From: Amorphoplanes friuliensis DSM 7358
GTDB lineage: Bacteria > Actinomycetota > Actinomycetes > Mycobacteriales > Micromonosporaceae
DNA: 64,000 bases
Reading direction: 5' to 3'
NCBI RefSeq assembly: GCF_000494755.1
Contig: NC_022657.1
Coordinates: 4,006,001-4,070,000 of the forward strand
Part shown: positions 47,001 to 52,047 of the stretch, in pieces
Position numbering within the stretch: the first letter of the stretch is position 1
Layout: every line of letters starts with the position of its first letter
Notes under the pieces: generated by a model
Database searches by the model: none
The model's input: the letters and a program-made list of their open reading frames with translations, nothing else
Told to the model about the DNA's origin: nothing
Program-made: the position numbers and the translations under genes

Positions 47001-50000
47001 GGTCGCGTACGTCCGGGGCAGCGCCGACGGGCTGCGGGACCGCGCTGCCGCCGCCCTGCCCGGCTACATGGTTCCGGCCGCGTTCGTCGAGCTCGACACG
47101 TTCCCGCTGACGCCGAACGGCAAGCTCGACCGCCGGGCACTGCCCGCTCCCGAGTACGACGTCGAGGGCACCGGACGCCGGCCGCGGAATCCGCGCGAGG
47201 AGTTGCTGTGCGGGCTGTTCGCCGAGGTGCTCGGGGTCGAAAGTGTCGGGATCGACGACGACTTCTTCGCCCTGGGCGGGCACTCGCTGCTCGCCACCCG
47301 TCTGATCAGCCGCATCCGGTCGGTCCTCGGCGCCGAGGTCGCCGTCCGGCGGCTCTTCGAGGCGCCCACGGTTGCCACGCTGGTTGCCACGCTCGACGAC
47401 GGCGGTGCTGCCCGGACCCCGGTCACCGCGGCCCGGGAACGACCCGCCCGCGTGCCGGTGTCGTTCGCCCAGCAGCGGCTCTGGTTCCTGCGGCAGCTCG
47501 AGGGCCCGAGCGACGCGTACAACGTGCCAGTCGCCCTGGATCTGGAGGGTGACCTGGACGTCGAGGCGCTGCGGGGCGCCCTCGCCGATGTCGTGACCCG
47601 CCACGAGAGTCTCCGGACGGTTGTCGTCGGCAGCGACGAGGCCGAGGCCTACCAGGTGGTGCTCTCGCCGGCCCAGGCAGCCGTGACCCTCACCGTCGAG
47701 GAGACCGACGAGGCCGATGTCGACGCCCGGGTCCGTGAGGCCGCGTCGTACGTCTTCGACATCTCGGCCGAGACGATGCTGCGGGCCTGGCTCCTGACGA
47801 CCGCGCCGGACCGGCAGGTGCTCGTCCTGCTGACCCACCACATCGCCAGTGACGCCTGGTCGCGGGCCATCCTCGTCCGCGACCTGGCCACCGCCTACGC
47901 GGCCCGGGTGACCGGCACCGAGCCGGCCTGGCCACCGCTGCCGGTCCAGTACGCCGACTACAGCTTGTGGCAACGCGAGGTCCTGGGTGAGGCCGAGCAG
48001 ACCCGCCAGCTCGACTTCTGGCGGAACACCCTCACCGGTCTGCCGCAGGAGCTGGACCTGCCCGTCGACCGCCCGCGTGGCTCACGGCCGTCCTACGCGG
48101 GTGCCCGGGTGCCGTTCGAGATCCCGGCCGAGCTGTCCGCGCGTCTGACGGCGGTGGCGGGGGAGACCCGGTCGACGCTGTTCATGGTCCTGCAGGCGGC
48201 CCTGGCGACCCTGCTGTCGAAGCTGGGTGCGGGCACGGACATCCCGATCGGTACGCCCATCGCGGGCCGCACCGACGACGCGCTCGACGATCTGGTCGGG
48301 TTCTTCGTCAACACCCTCGTTCTACGCACCGACACCTCGGGTGACCCAACGTTTGCGGAGTTGATCGCCCGGGTCCGCGAAACGGATCTGGCGGCGTACG
48401 CGCATCAAGATCTGCCGTTCGAGCGGCTGGTCGAGGAGCTGAACCCGGAACGGTCCCTCGCGCGGCACCCGCTCTTCCAGACGATGCTGAACCTCGACAA
48501 CGCCACGCCCGCCACCGTCGCGGAACTGCCCGGCCTCACGGTCAGCGGCCGCCCGTCCGGCACCGTCGCGGCGAAGTTCGACCTCTCGTTCGAACTGGCC
48601 GAACGCGGCGCCACCGCGGACGGCCCGCCGGTGCTCGGCGGCTGGCTCGACTACAGCACCGACCTCTTTGACGAGACGTCGGCCGCGCGGCTCACCGCCC
48701 GGTTCACCCGCATCCTGGCCGCCGTCGCCGCCGACCCGCACCGGCGGCTCGGCAGCATCGACGTCCTCGACCCGGCCGAGCGTCGCACGCTGCTCGCCGA
48801 CCGCAACGACACGGCCGAGGACTTCCCGGCCGTGGCGGTGCACGAGCTCGTCGCCCGGCAGGCGGCCCGGACCCCGGACGCCGTCGCGGTGACGGCCGGC
48901 ACGACCACCCTCACGTACGCGGAACTGAACGCCGCGGCGAACCGTCTCGCCCACCGGCTGATCCGCCAGGGTGTCCGTCCGGAGGACCGCGTCGCGGTGC
49001 TGCAGGAGCGGACAGCCGAACTGGTCGTCACCAGCCTCGCCGTCCTCAAGGCGGGCGGTGTCTACGTGCCGCTCGACCCGCACCAGCCGGCCGCCCGCTC
49101 CGAGTTCATCCTGCGCGACACCGCCGCCGTCGCCCTGGTCACCGACCGGGCGCCGGACGCGCTCGGGTTCGCCGCCCTCGCATCGGTCGTCGCGGCGGAC
49201 AGCGGCGACGGCACCACCGCGGACCCCGACGTGCCGACCGCCCCTGACCAGCTCATCTACGTCATGTACACGTCCGGATCGACCGGTACGCCGAAGGGCG
49301 TCGCGAACACCCACGCCAACGTCGTGCACCTCGCCGGTGCCCGGTACTGGCGGCAGGGGCGGCACGACCGGGTGCTCATGCACTCGCCGTACGCCTTCGA
49401 CGCGTCGACCTTCGAGATCTGGACGCCACTGCTGACCGGGGGCCGGATCGTGGTCGCGCCCCCGGGCCGGCTGGGGGCGCCGGATCTGGCCGCCGTCATC
49501 GCGGAACAGCAGGTCACGGGCATGTTCGTCAGCGCGGGCCTGTTCCGGGTCCTCGCCGACGAGCACCCGGCCTGCTTCGCCGGGGTGCGGGAGATCTGGG
49601 CCGGTGGCGACGTCGTCTCCCCGGTCGCGGTCCGCCGGGTCCTCGACGCGTGCCCCGGCACGATCGTCGCCAACGAGTACGGCCCGACCGAGACCACGGT
49701 CTTCTCGACGGTCAACCCGCTGCGGGCCGCTGACACCGTGCCCGAGGCGGTCGTGCCGATCGGTGCGCCGCTGTGGAACACCCGCGTCTACGTCCTCGAC
49801 GAGCGGCTGCAACCGGTCGCCCCGGGCGTGAAGGGTGAGCTCTACCTGGCCGGTGCCGGTGTCGCCCGTGGTTACCTCGGCCGTCCCGGGCTGACCGGGC
49901 AGCGTTTTGTCGCCGACCCGTTCACCGGGTCCGGCGAGCGGATGTACCGCACCGGCGACGTGGTCAGCTGGGACGCCGACGGACGGCTGATCTTCGCCGG

Positions 50001-52047
50001 ACGCGTCGACGACCAGGTCAAGCTGCGCGGCTTCCGCGTCGAGCCGGGCGAGATCGAGGCCGTGCTGCGGCAGCGCCCCGAGGTCGCCGAGGCCGCGGTC
50101 ATCCTGCGCGAGGACCGGCCGGGCGACAAGCGGCTGGTCGCGTACGTGGTCACCGCCGCGGCGTTCTCCGCCCACCCGGACGACCTGCGCCGGCACGTCG
50201 CCGCCACCCTGCCCGACTATCTCGTCCCGTCGGCCGTGGTGCTGGTCGACGTGTTGCCGCTGACGGCGAACGGCAAGCTCGACCGGGCTGCTCTGCCGGT
50301 GCCGGAGTTCGGTGGGAGTTCGGGCCGGGGTCCGCGTGACGAGCGGGAGAAGGTCCTGGCGGCGTTGTTCGCCGAGGTGCTGGGTGTGGCCGAGGTCGGT
50401 GTGGACGAGGGGTTCTTCGATCTCGGTGGTGACAGCATCATGTCGATCCAGTTGGTCAGCCGGGCTCGGCGGGCCGGTCTGGAGCTGTCGGTGCGGGAGG
50501 TGTTCGAGCACCGCACGGTCGAGGCACTGGCCCCGGTCGTGCGGGAGGTGGGTGCCGCGCCGGTGGAGGCGCCGGGTGAGGCCTACGGCGACGTCCCGCT
50601 GACCCCGATCATCCAGTCGTTCCTGGACCGTGGCGGTCCCACCGACCAGTTCAACCAGTCGCGGCTCGTCCAGGTCCCGGCGAGCCTCACCACCGAGCGG
50701 CTGGCCGAGGCGCTCCAGGCCGTGCTCGACCACCACGACGCGCTGCGGGCCGAGCTGCACGCTCGCCGGCTGACGATCCCGCCTCCGGGCGCGACCGACG
50801 CGCGGACGCTGATCACGCGGGTCGAGACCGGCGAGGACGGTCAGGAGGCCCTGCTGCGCACGCACACCGAGGCAGCCCGGCAGCGCCTCGATCCCGGCGC
50901 CGGGACGATGCTCCAGGCCGTCTGGTTCGACCGCGGCCCCGCGACACCCGGCCTGCTGCTGCTGATCGTGCACCACCTGGTCGTCGACGGCGTCTCCTGG
51001 CGGGTGCTGGTCCCGGACCTGGCCGAGGCGTACCAGGCGGTCAGCGCCGGGCGGCCACCACGGCTGCAACCCGTCGGCACCTCGCTGCGGGGATGGGCGC
51101 GGCAGCTCACGGAGGTGGCGGCGTCACCCGTCCGGGCCGCCGAGGCGACCTGGTGGCAGCAGGTGCTGAGCCGGGACACCCCGCTGCTCGGCAAACGCCC
51201 GCTCGACGGCGAGCGGGACCGGTACGACACGGCCGGCCACCTGACCGTCACGCTGCCCGCGGCGGTCACCGAACAGGTGCTGACCACGGTTCCCGCGTTG
51301 TTCCACGCCGAGGTCAACGACGTGCTGCTGGCCGCGTTCGCGCTGGCCTGGGCCCGCTGGCGCGGTGGTGACGGGCTGCTGCTCGACCTCGAGGGCCACG
51401 GCCGCGAGGAGCACCTCGTCCCGGGCGCCGACCTGACCCGCACGATCGGCTGGTTCACCAACGTCTACCCGGTACGCCTCGACGGCCGCCCGGACGACGA
51501 AACCGACGCGTGGGCGGGTGGCCCGGCCGTCGGAGCGGTGCTCAAACGAGTCAAGGAACAGCTGCGGGCCGTACCCGACAAGGGCATGGGCTACGGCATG
51601 GTGCGCCACCTCAACCCGGACACGGCTCCCGGTCTTGCGGGCCTGCCGGAGCCGGGTGCGGGCTTCAACTACCTGGGCCGGTTCACCACCGCCGACCTCG
51701 CCGACGCCGGTGCCGCCGAGATCCCCGACTGGACGATGCTCGGTACGGCCGCCGGCTTCGGGGCCACCGACCCGCGGGTGCCGCTGAGTCACGCGGTGGA
51801 GGTCAACGCGCGTACCAATGACGGGCCGCGCGGGCCGGAACTGGCCGCGAGCTGGACGTGGGCGACCGGCGTGCTCACCGAGCCCGAGGTCCAGGAACTG
51901 GCCGATCTGTGGTTCGCCGCGCTGGAAGCGCTGGTGGCGCACGCGGGCCGGTCCGACGCGGGCGGTCTGACCGTCTCGGACGTCTCGCTGAGCCTGCTCG
52001 ACCAGGACGAGATCGACTTGCTGGAAGACGAGTGGAGGGTGTCGTGA
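32062..52047 (+). CDS. pstC: PstC: six-module NRPS (residues 4-9), (C-A-T)x6-E
   Basis: Giant NRPS of 6661 aa. The N-terminus (KIEDILPLTPLQEG, then NHHLLLDGWS) is a condensation domain of the type that accepts a D-configured donor, matching the E domain at the end of PstB. Carrier serines: T4 986, T5 2004, T6 3033, T7 4048, T8 5075, T9 6125. Pocket codes by eye: A4 DLTKMGVVN (methyl-Asp position), A5 DLTKVGAVN (Asp), A6 DILQLGLVW (Gly), A7 DLTKVGAVN (Asp), A8 DILQLGLVW (Gly), A9 DAFFWGEVF (Dab position). The last carrier (LGGDSIMSIQL) is followed by an epimerisation domain (6165-6640, HHLVVDGVSW), so residue 9 becomes D. C5 to C9 all show HHxxxDA instead of HHxxxDG. Modules 5-6 and 7-8 are a tandem duplication. 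GTG start overlaps the pstB stop. Confidence 0.94.
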   Translation: MSRNHRKIEDILPLTPLQEGFLFHSVYDGDDLDPYVVQVSFTIDGTLDAGVLRLAADALLRRHPNLRAAFRQRKSGDWAQLVVRDVPTPWTDVDLSGLSGAAQDEAVAEVLAADRVKRFDVSKPPLLRFTLVDLGAGRRRFVLTNHHLLLDGWSLPVLMGELLALYAARGDAGALPRVRPYRDYLTWLAARDNNAAREAWRTALAGLEEPTLVHPGAARTAVTGAEVETLLSAPETERLTAVARQHGVTLNTMVQAAWGIVLGQLTGRDDVVFGSTVSCRPPELDGVETMVGLFINTVPTRIRLHPAETAGALLTRVQGELAARTAHEHLGLAEIRRESGHTELFDTSMVFQNYPVVPAADAGSELGVGITVAAGNNREATHYPLLLIAAARDTVQLRLSYRPDLYAEPAARRIVERVARVLAQFAAGLDRPVGRLDLLTADEQRTVLREWNDTAHDVPDASLLDLFRAQVARTPDAAAVQAGPVVLSYAELDARSTRLAWALRERGAGPERFVGIALPRDAQLVVVLLAVLKTGAAYLPIDLSHPADRIAFMLADTEPALIVTTAASAAALPPAEAPLLLVDDLEPAGAAAADLPPVRLGHPAYVIYTSGSTGRPKGVVIEHRSLGAYLQWARQAYPAMSGTSLLHSPISFDLTVTALYTTLVAGGLVRVADLDERAAADGPRPTFLKGTPSVLAMLDALPDDVSPSELIMLGGELLLGEAADRWRSRHPGADLLNVYGATEATVNSVQYRLAAGTPAPAGPVPVGRPFWNTRVYVLDAGLRPVPAGVPGEAYIAGTGLARGYWRRPGLSAERFVANPFDGPGARMYRTGDVVRWNTDGQLEFVGRGDGQVKLRGYRIELGEIESVIAADDAVTQAAVLVREDRPGDKRLVAYVRGNADGLRERVAELLPDYMVPAAFVVLDVFPLTPNGKLDRRALPAPAYDLEATLRAPRNPREEVLCGLFAEVLGLESAGIDDNFFALGGHSLLATRLISRIRSVLDVEVGVRQLFETPTVAGLADALDAADPDRVRARVVAVRPRPERVPVSFAQQRLWFLHQFEGPSAAYNSPVALRLTGELDAAAMRTALADVVARHESLRTIFAEDGAGPVQIVLPPAPVELPVVRTDEESLAGELAAASRHRFDLASEIPVRAVLFALGEGEHVLLLLTHHIVSDAWSRAPLARDLATAYAARAAGNQPSWPPLPVQYADYSLWQREVLGEAELGRQLDFWKQALAGVPEELDLPADRIRPASPSHRGGRIEFTVDPELHGRLTALARDHRASLFMVLQAALATLLTRLGAGDDIPIGTPIAGRTDDALDDLVGFFVNTLVLRTDTSGDPTFAELIARVREADLAAYAHQDLPFERLVEELNPERSLARHPLFQTMLNLNNARLDEALDAIDHFAGLTARREDADTGQVKLDLAFSFAEDHGLAGALDYSTDLFDHASAQALVERLQRILETVAADASVRIGDVPVLGADEADRVLREWNATARPSRAVSLTDLFAEQVARTPDAVAVECDGRTLSYAELDRRSNQVARWLIGQGAGPERFVGVVLPRSPELIVTLLGVAKSGAAYVPVDPAYPAERIAYILEDARPVLVIDDAAVLTAAGDHDEAPVNQAGPAHPVYVIYTSGSTGRPKGVVVQHSSVGAYLLRGREVYPDAAGSALVHSSVSFDLTVTALYTPLVSGGRIVLGDLDEKAPPTTFMKVTPSHLALLEALPGEVSPSGTLVTGGEALTGEVISSWRDTHPDVALVNAYGPTEATVNCTDFTMAPGFRPGPGPVPIGRPFWNTQAYVLDERLRPVPPGVTGELYVAGVVLARGYWQRPGLTAERFVANPFGAAGTRLYRTGDRARWNADGNLVYAGRADAQVKVRGFRIELGEIEAVLTTDPAVTQAAVLVREDQPGDKRLVAYVRGSVDGLRERVAQALPDYMVPAAFVALDEFPLTPNGKLDRRALPAPEYGPTTAGRAPRNPREELLCGLFAEVLGLESAGIDNNFFALGGHSLLATRLAARVRSVLDVDVTVRQLFETPTVAGLAAALDAGRPARARITAVVPRPERLPVSFAQQRLWFLHQFEGPGAAYNSPVALRLTGVLDVPAMEAALNDVIARHESLRTVFTEDSHGPVQVVLPAARAALPVVTTDAASLPADLAAAVRHRFDLSTEIPVRAQVFSLGERENVLLVLTHHIVSDAWSRVPLARDLVTAYAARVSGDEPSWSPLPVQYADYSLWQREILGDDELDRQLGHWKQTLDGLPDQLELPTDRSRPAVASYRGERLDFDVPADLYEQVKAVARRSGASPFMVLQAALAALLTRLGAGTDIPIGTPIAGRTDEAVDDLVGVFINTLVLRTDTSGNPGFTELLARVRETDLAAYAHQDLPFERLVEELNPQRSLARHPLFQVLLTLDNTDHQGALDSLAGLPGLTAAEQVLDSAVAKFDLAFGFSDHRAGAGLRGVLEFSTDLFDRASAGLIADRFLLVLRSVLADPQAPIGAAQTLDRAESDRILTTWNDTTRPTPDLSLVELLAEQVTRTPEAIAVECDGARLTYAELDDRAARLASWLVDQGVGPERFVAVALPRSIDLLVTLLAVAKAGAGYLPLDLEYPADRLAYMLQDAQPVLVLGSGLPGATPIDDIDLTMHQPLTTTVEGLRDRASYVIYTSGSTGRPKGVVVPDAAFVNFVIDMRDRFGLTAGDRLLAVTTVGFDIAGLELFVPLLTGATVVIAPRDVVRDAAALSALIGSAGISVMQATPSLWRAVLAEDADLSALHVLVGGEALPSDLARDLHERAASVTNLYGPTETTVWSTVAEVEPGRSTIGTPIANTQVYVLDAALRPVPAGVPGEVYIAGDGVVRGYWQRPALTAQRFVANPYGTTGSRFYRTGDIGRWAADGTLEYLSRADDQVKLRGYRIELGEIEAVLAADPAVVQAAVLVREDRPGDKRLVAYVRGSADGLRERIARSLPEYMVPAAIVELDTFPLTPNGKLNRRALPAPDYGVESAGRQPRNPREELLCGLFAEVLGVESVGIDDDFFALGGHSLLATRLISRIRSVLGAEVAVRRLFETPTVAGLAATFDTNAAARTRITPAARPDRVPLSYGQRRLWFLHQFEASGATYHLPVALRLHGALDVDAMTAALGDVTDRHESLRTVFGEDADGSYQTVLAPDQARPALPVLDVAEAGLDHELDLAVQEAFDLRTQAPLRARLFRLGTDDHVLLVVVHHIAGDAWSMGPLARDLASAYAARVAGAAPSWSPLPVQYADYSLWQHDVLDESELDRQVDFWRQALAELPQELDLPADRSRGTRAAHAGGRVPFELPADLSARLTAVAGETRSTLFMVLQAALATLLSKLGAGTDIPIGTPIAGRTDDALDDLVGFFVNTLVLRTDTSGDPTFAELIARVREADLAAYAHQDLPFERLVEELNPERSLARHPLFQVLLTVNNTEQVEAPALPGLTVTSRAAGTGAAKFDLSFRLTEHDGSLNGALDYRTDLFDASTAAQLVERFVRLLDTVTADPAVPLRTVSVLGADEKHRVLHEWNNTARPTRPVTLPELFTEQAARTPDAIAVECDGTTLTYAELDRRSNQVARWLVGRGAGPERFVGVVLPRSTDLVVTLLGVAKSGAAYVPVDPAYPAERIGYILDDARPVLVIDDVRALAEAGTYDTTAVNHAVPAHPVYVIYTSGSTGRPKGVVVQHSSVGAYLLRGREVYPDAAGVALLHSSVSFDLTVTALYTPLVSGGRVVLGDLTETTTTRPTFMKVTPSHLALLEALPAHVSPSGTLVTGGEALTGEVINSWRAAHPDVALVNAYGPTEATVNCTDHHVAPGEPLGAGPVPIGRPFWNTQAYVLDAALQPVSAGVTGELYVAGVVLARGYWQRPGLTAERFVANPFGAPGTRLYRTGDLVRWNADGTLVYLGRADGQVKLRGFRIELGEIEAVLTTDPAVTQAAVVVREDQPGDKRLVAYVRGSVDGLRERVAQALPDYMVPSAFVALDEFPLTPNGKLDRRALPAPDYGTAPTGRAPRNPREEVLCGLFAETLGLPAAGIDDNFFTLGGHSLLATRLISRIRSVLAVEVGVRQLFETPTVAGLAAALDGGTVAARTPVVARVRPERIPLSYAQQRLWFLHQFEGPSATYLQPMALRLSGDLDPALLRAALGDVIERHESLRTVFGEDASGPYQVVLDRAEAPLTVIESSENAVAEQLRAESRRGFDLRADLPVRATLFVLGQRDFVLLILTHHIVSDAWSRGPLARDLVTAYAARAASEAPSWSPLPVQYADYSLWQREILGDDELDRQLGHWKQALDGLPDQLELPTDRPRPAVASYRGERLDFEVPADVQEQLTTLARQSGTSPFMVLQAALATLLTRLGAGTDVPIGTPIAGRTDEAVEDLIGVFINTLVLRTDTSGNPTFTDLLARVREADLVAYAHQDLPFERLVEELNPQRSLARHPLFQVLLTLNNTDLGAVDDALTRLPGLTVTRAGTDTGTGKFDLSFAFADRPGGLAGILEFSTDLYDRGTAGLLIERFQRVLREAVQAPGAPIGEIDILGPADRARLLLDWNTTARPTPDLSLVELLAEQVARTPDAIAVECDGVHLTYAELDDRAARLASWLVDQGVGPERFVAVALPRSLDLLVTLLAVAKAGAGYLPLDLEYPADRLAYMLQDAQPVLVLGSGLPGATPIDDIDLTTQLPLTTTVEGLRDRASYVIYTSGSTGRPKGVVVPDAAFVNFVIDMRDRFGLTAGDRLLAVTTVGFDIAGLELFVPLLAGATVVIAPRDVVRDAAALSALIGSAGISVMQATPSLWRAVLAEDTDLSALHVLVGGEALPSDLARDLHTRAASVTNLYGPTETTVWSTVADVDPDRSTIGSPIANTQVYVLDAALRPVPAGVAGEVYIAGDGVVRGYWQRPGLTAQRFVANPYGTTGSRFYRTGDIGRWAADGMLEYLSRADDQVKLRGHRIELGEIEAVLAADAAVAQAAVIVREDRPGDKRLVAYVRGSADGLRDRAAAALPGYMVPAAFVELDTFPLTPNGKLDRRALPAPEYDVEGTGRRPRNPREELLCGLFAEVLGVESVGIDDDFFALGGHSLLATRLISRIRSVLGAEVAVRRLFEAPTVATLVATLDDGGAARTPVTAARERPARVPVSFAQQRLWFLRQLEGPSDAYNVPVALDLEGDLDVEALRGALADVVTRHESLRTVVVGSDEAEAYQVVLSPAQAAVTLTVEETDEADVDARVREAASYVFDISAETMLRAWLLTTAPDRQVLVLLTHHIASDAWSRAILVRDLATAYAARVTGTEPAWPPLPVQYADYSLWQREVLGEAEQTRQLDFWRNTLTGLPQELDLPVDRPRGSRPSYAGARVPFEIPAELSARLTAVAGETRSTLFMVLQAALATLLSKLGAGTDIPIGTPIAGRTDDALDDLVGFFVNTLVLRTDTSGDPTFAELIARVRETDLAAYAHQDLPFERLVEELNPERSLARHPLFQTMLNLDNATPATVAELPGLTVSGRPSGTVAAKFDLSFELAERGATADGPPVLGGWLDYSTDLFDETSAARLTARFTRILAAVAADPHRRLGSIDVLDPAERRTLLADRNDTAEDFPAVAVHELVARQAARTPDAVAVTAGTTTLTYAELNAAANRLAHRLIRQGVRPEDRVAVLQERTAELVVTSLAVLKAGGVYVPLDPHQPAARSEFILRDTAAVALVTDRAPDALGFAALASVVAADSGDGTTADPDVPTAPDQLIYVMYTSGSTGTPKGVANTHANVVHLAGARYWRQGRHDRVLMHSPYAFDASTFEIWTPLLTGGRIVVAPPGRLGAPDLAAVIAEQQVTGMFVSAGLFRVLADEHPACFAGVREIWAGGDVVSPVAVRRVLDACPGTIVANEYGPTETTVFSTVNPLRAADTVPEAVVPIGAPLWNTRVYVLDERLQPVAPGVKGELYLAGAGVARGYLGRPGLTGQRFVADPFTGSGERMYRTGDVVSWDADGRLIFAGRVDDQVKLRGFRVEPGEIEAVLRQRPEVAEAAVILREDRPGDKRLVAYVVTAAAFSAHPDDLRRHVAATLPDYLVPSAVVLVDVLPLTANGKLDRAALPVPEFGGSSGRGPRDEREKVLAALFAEVLGVAEVGVDEGFFDLGGDSIMSIQLVSRARRAGLELSVREVFEHRTVEALAPVVREVGAAPVEAPGEAYGDVPLTPIIQSFLDRGGPTDQFNQSRLVQVPASLTTERLAEALQAVLDHHDALRAELHARRLTIPPPGATDARTLITRVETGEDGQEALLRTHTEAARQRLDPGAGTMLQAVWFDRGPATPGLLLLIVHHLVVDGVSWRVLVPDLAEAYQAVSAGRPPRLQPVGTSLRGWARQLTEVAASPVRAAEATWWQQVLSRDTPLLGKRPLDGERDRYDTAGHLTVTLPAAVTEQVLTTVPALFHAEVNDVLLAAFALAWARWRGGDGLLLDLEGHGREEHLVPGADLTRTIGWFTNVYPVRLDGRPDDETDAWAGGPAVGAVLKRVKEQLRAVPDKGMGYGMVRHLNPDTAPGLAGLPEPGAGFNYLGRFTTADLADAGAAEIPDWTMLGTAAGFGATDPRVPLSHAVEVNARTNDGPRGPELAASWTWATGVLTEPEVQELADLWFAALEALVAHAGRSDAGGLTVSDVSLSLLDQDEIDLLEDEWRVS
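36001..42138 (+). repeat. Tandem Asp-Gly dimodule repeat, unit 1
   Basis: The unit runs from the second half of C5 through A5-T5-C6-A6-T6 to the middle of C7, about 6.14 kb. It repeats as unit 2 with long stretches of DNA identity, for example the whole glycine adenylation core (39725 region versus 45845 region). The boundary sequence ACCGACGACGCGCTCGACGA occurs at 36001, 42139 and 48271. It corresponds to the repeated Asp-Gly pair in the peptide. Confidence 0.85.
42139..48270 (+). repeat. Tandem Asp-Gly dimodule repeat, unit 2
   Basis: The second copy covers late C7, A7-T7-C8-A8-T8 and early C9, about 6.13 kb. The strongest identity to unit 1 is in A8/A6, in C8/C6 (the region before their carrier acceptor site) and at the shared C-domain boundary. 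The first halves of A7 and A5 and the ends of the C domains have drifted more. Confidence 0.85.
50302..50611 (+). repeat. Near-identical T-E segment, copy 2 (in pstC)
   Basis: Partner of the 30281-30590 segment; it covers the A9 end, T9 and the start of the epimerisation domain. The E domains themselves diverge soon after this point, so the identity is limited to the carrier and its flanks. Confidence 0.85.
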
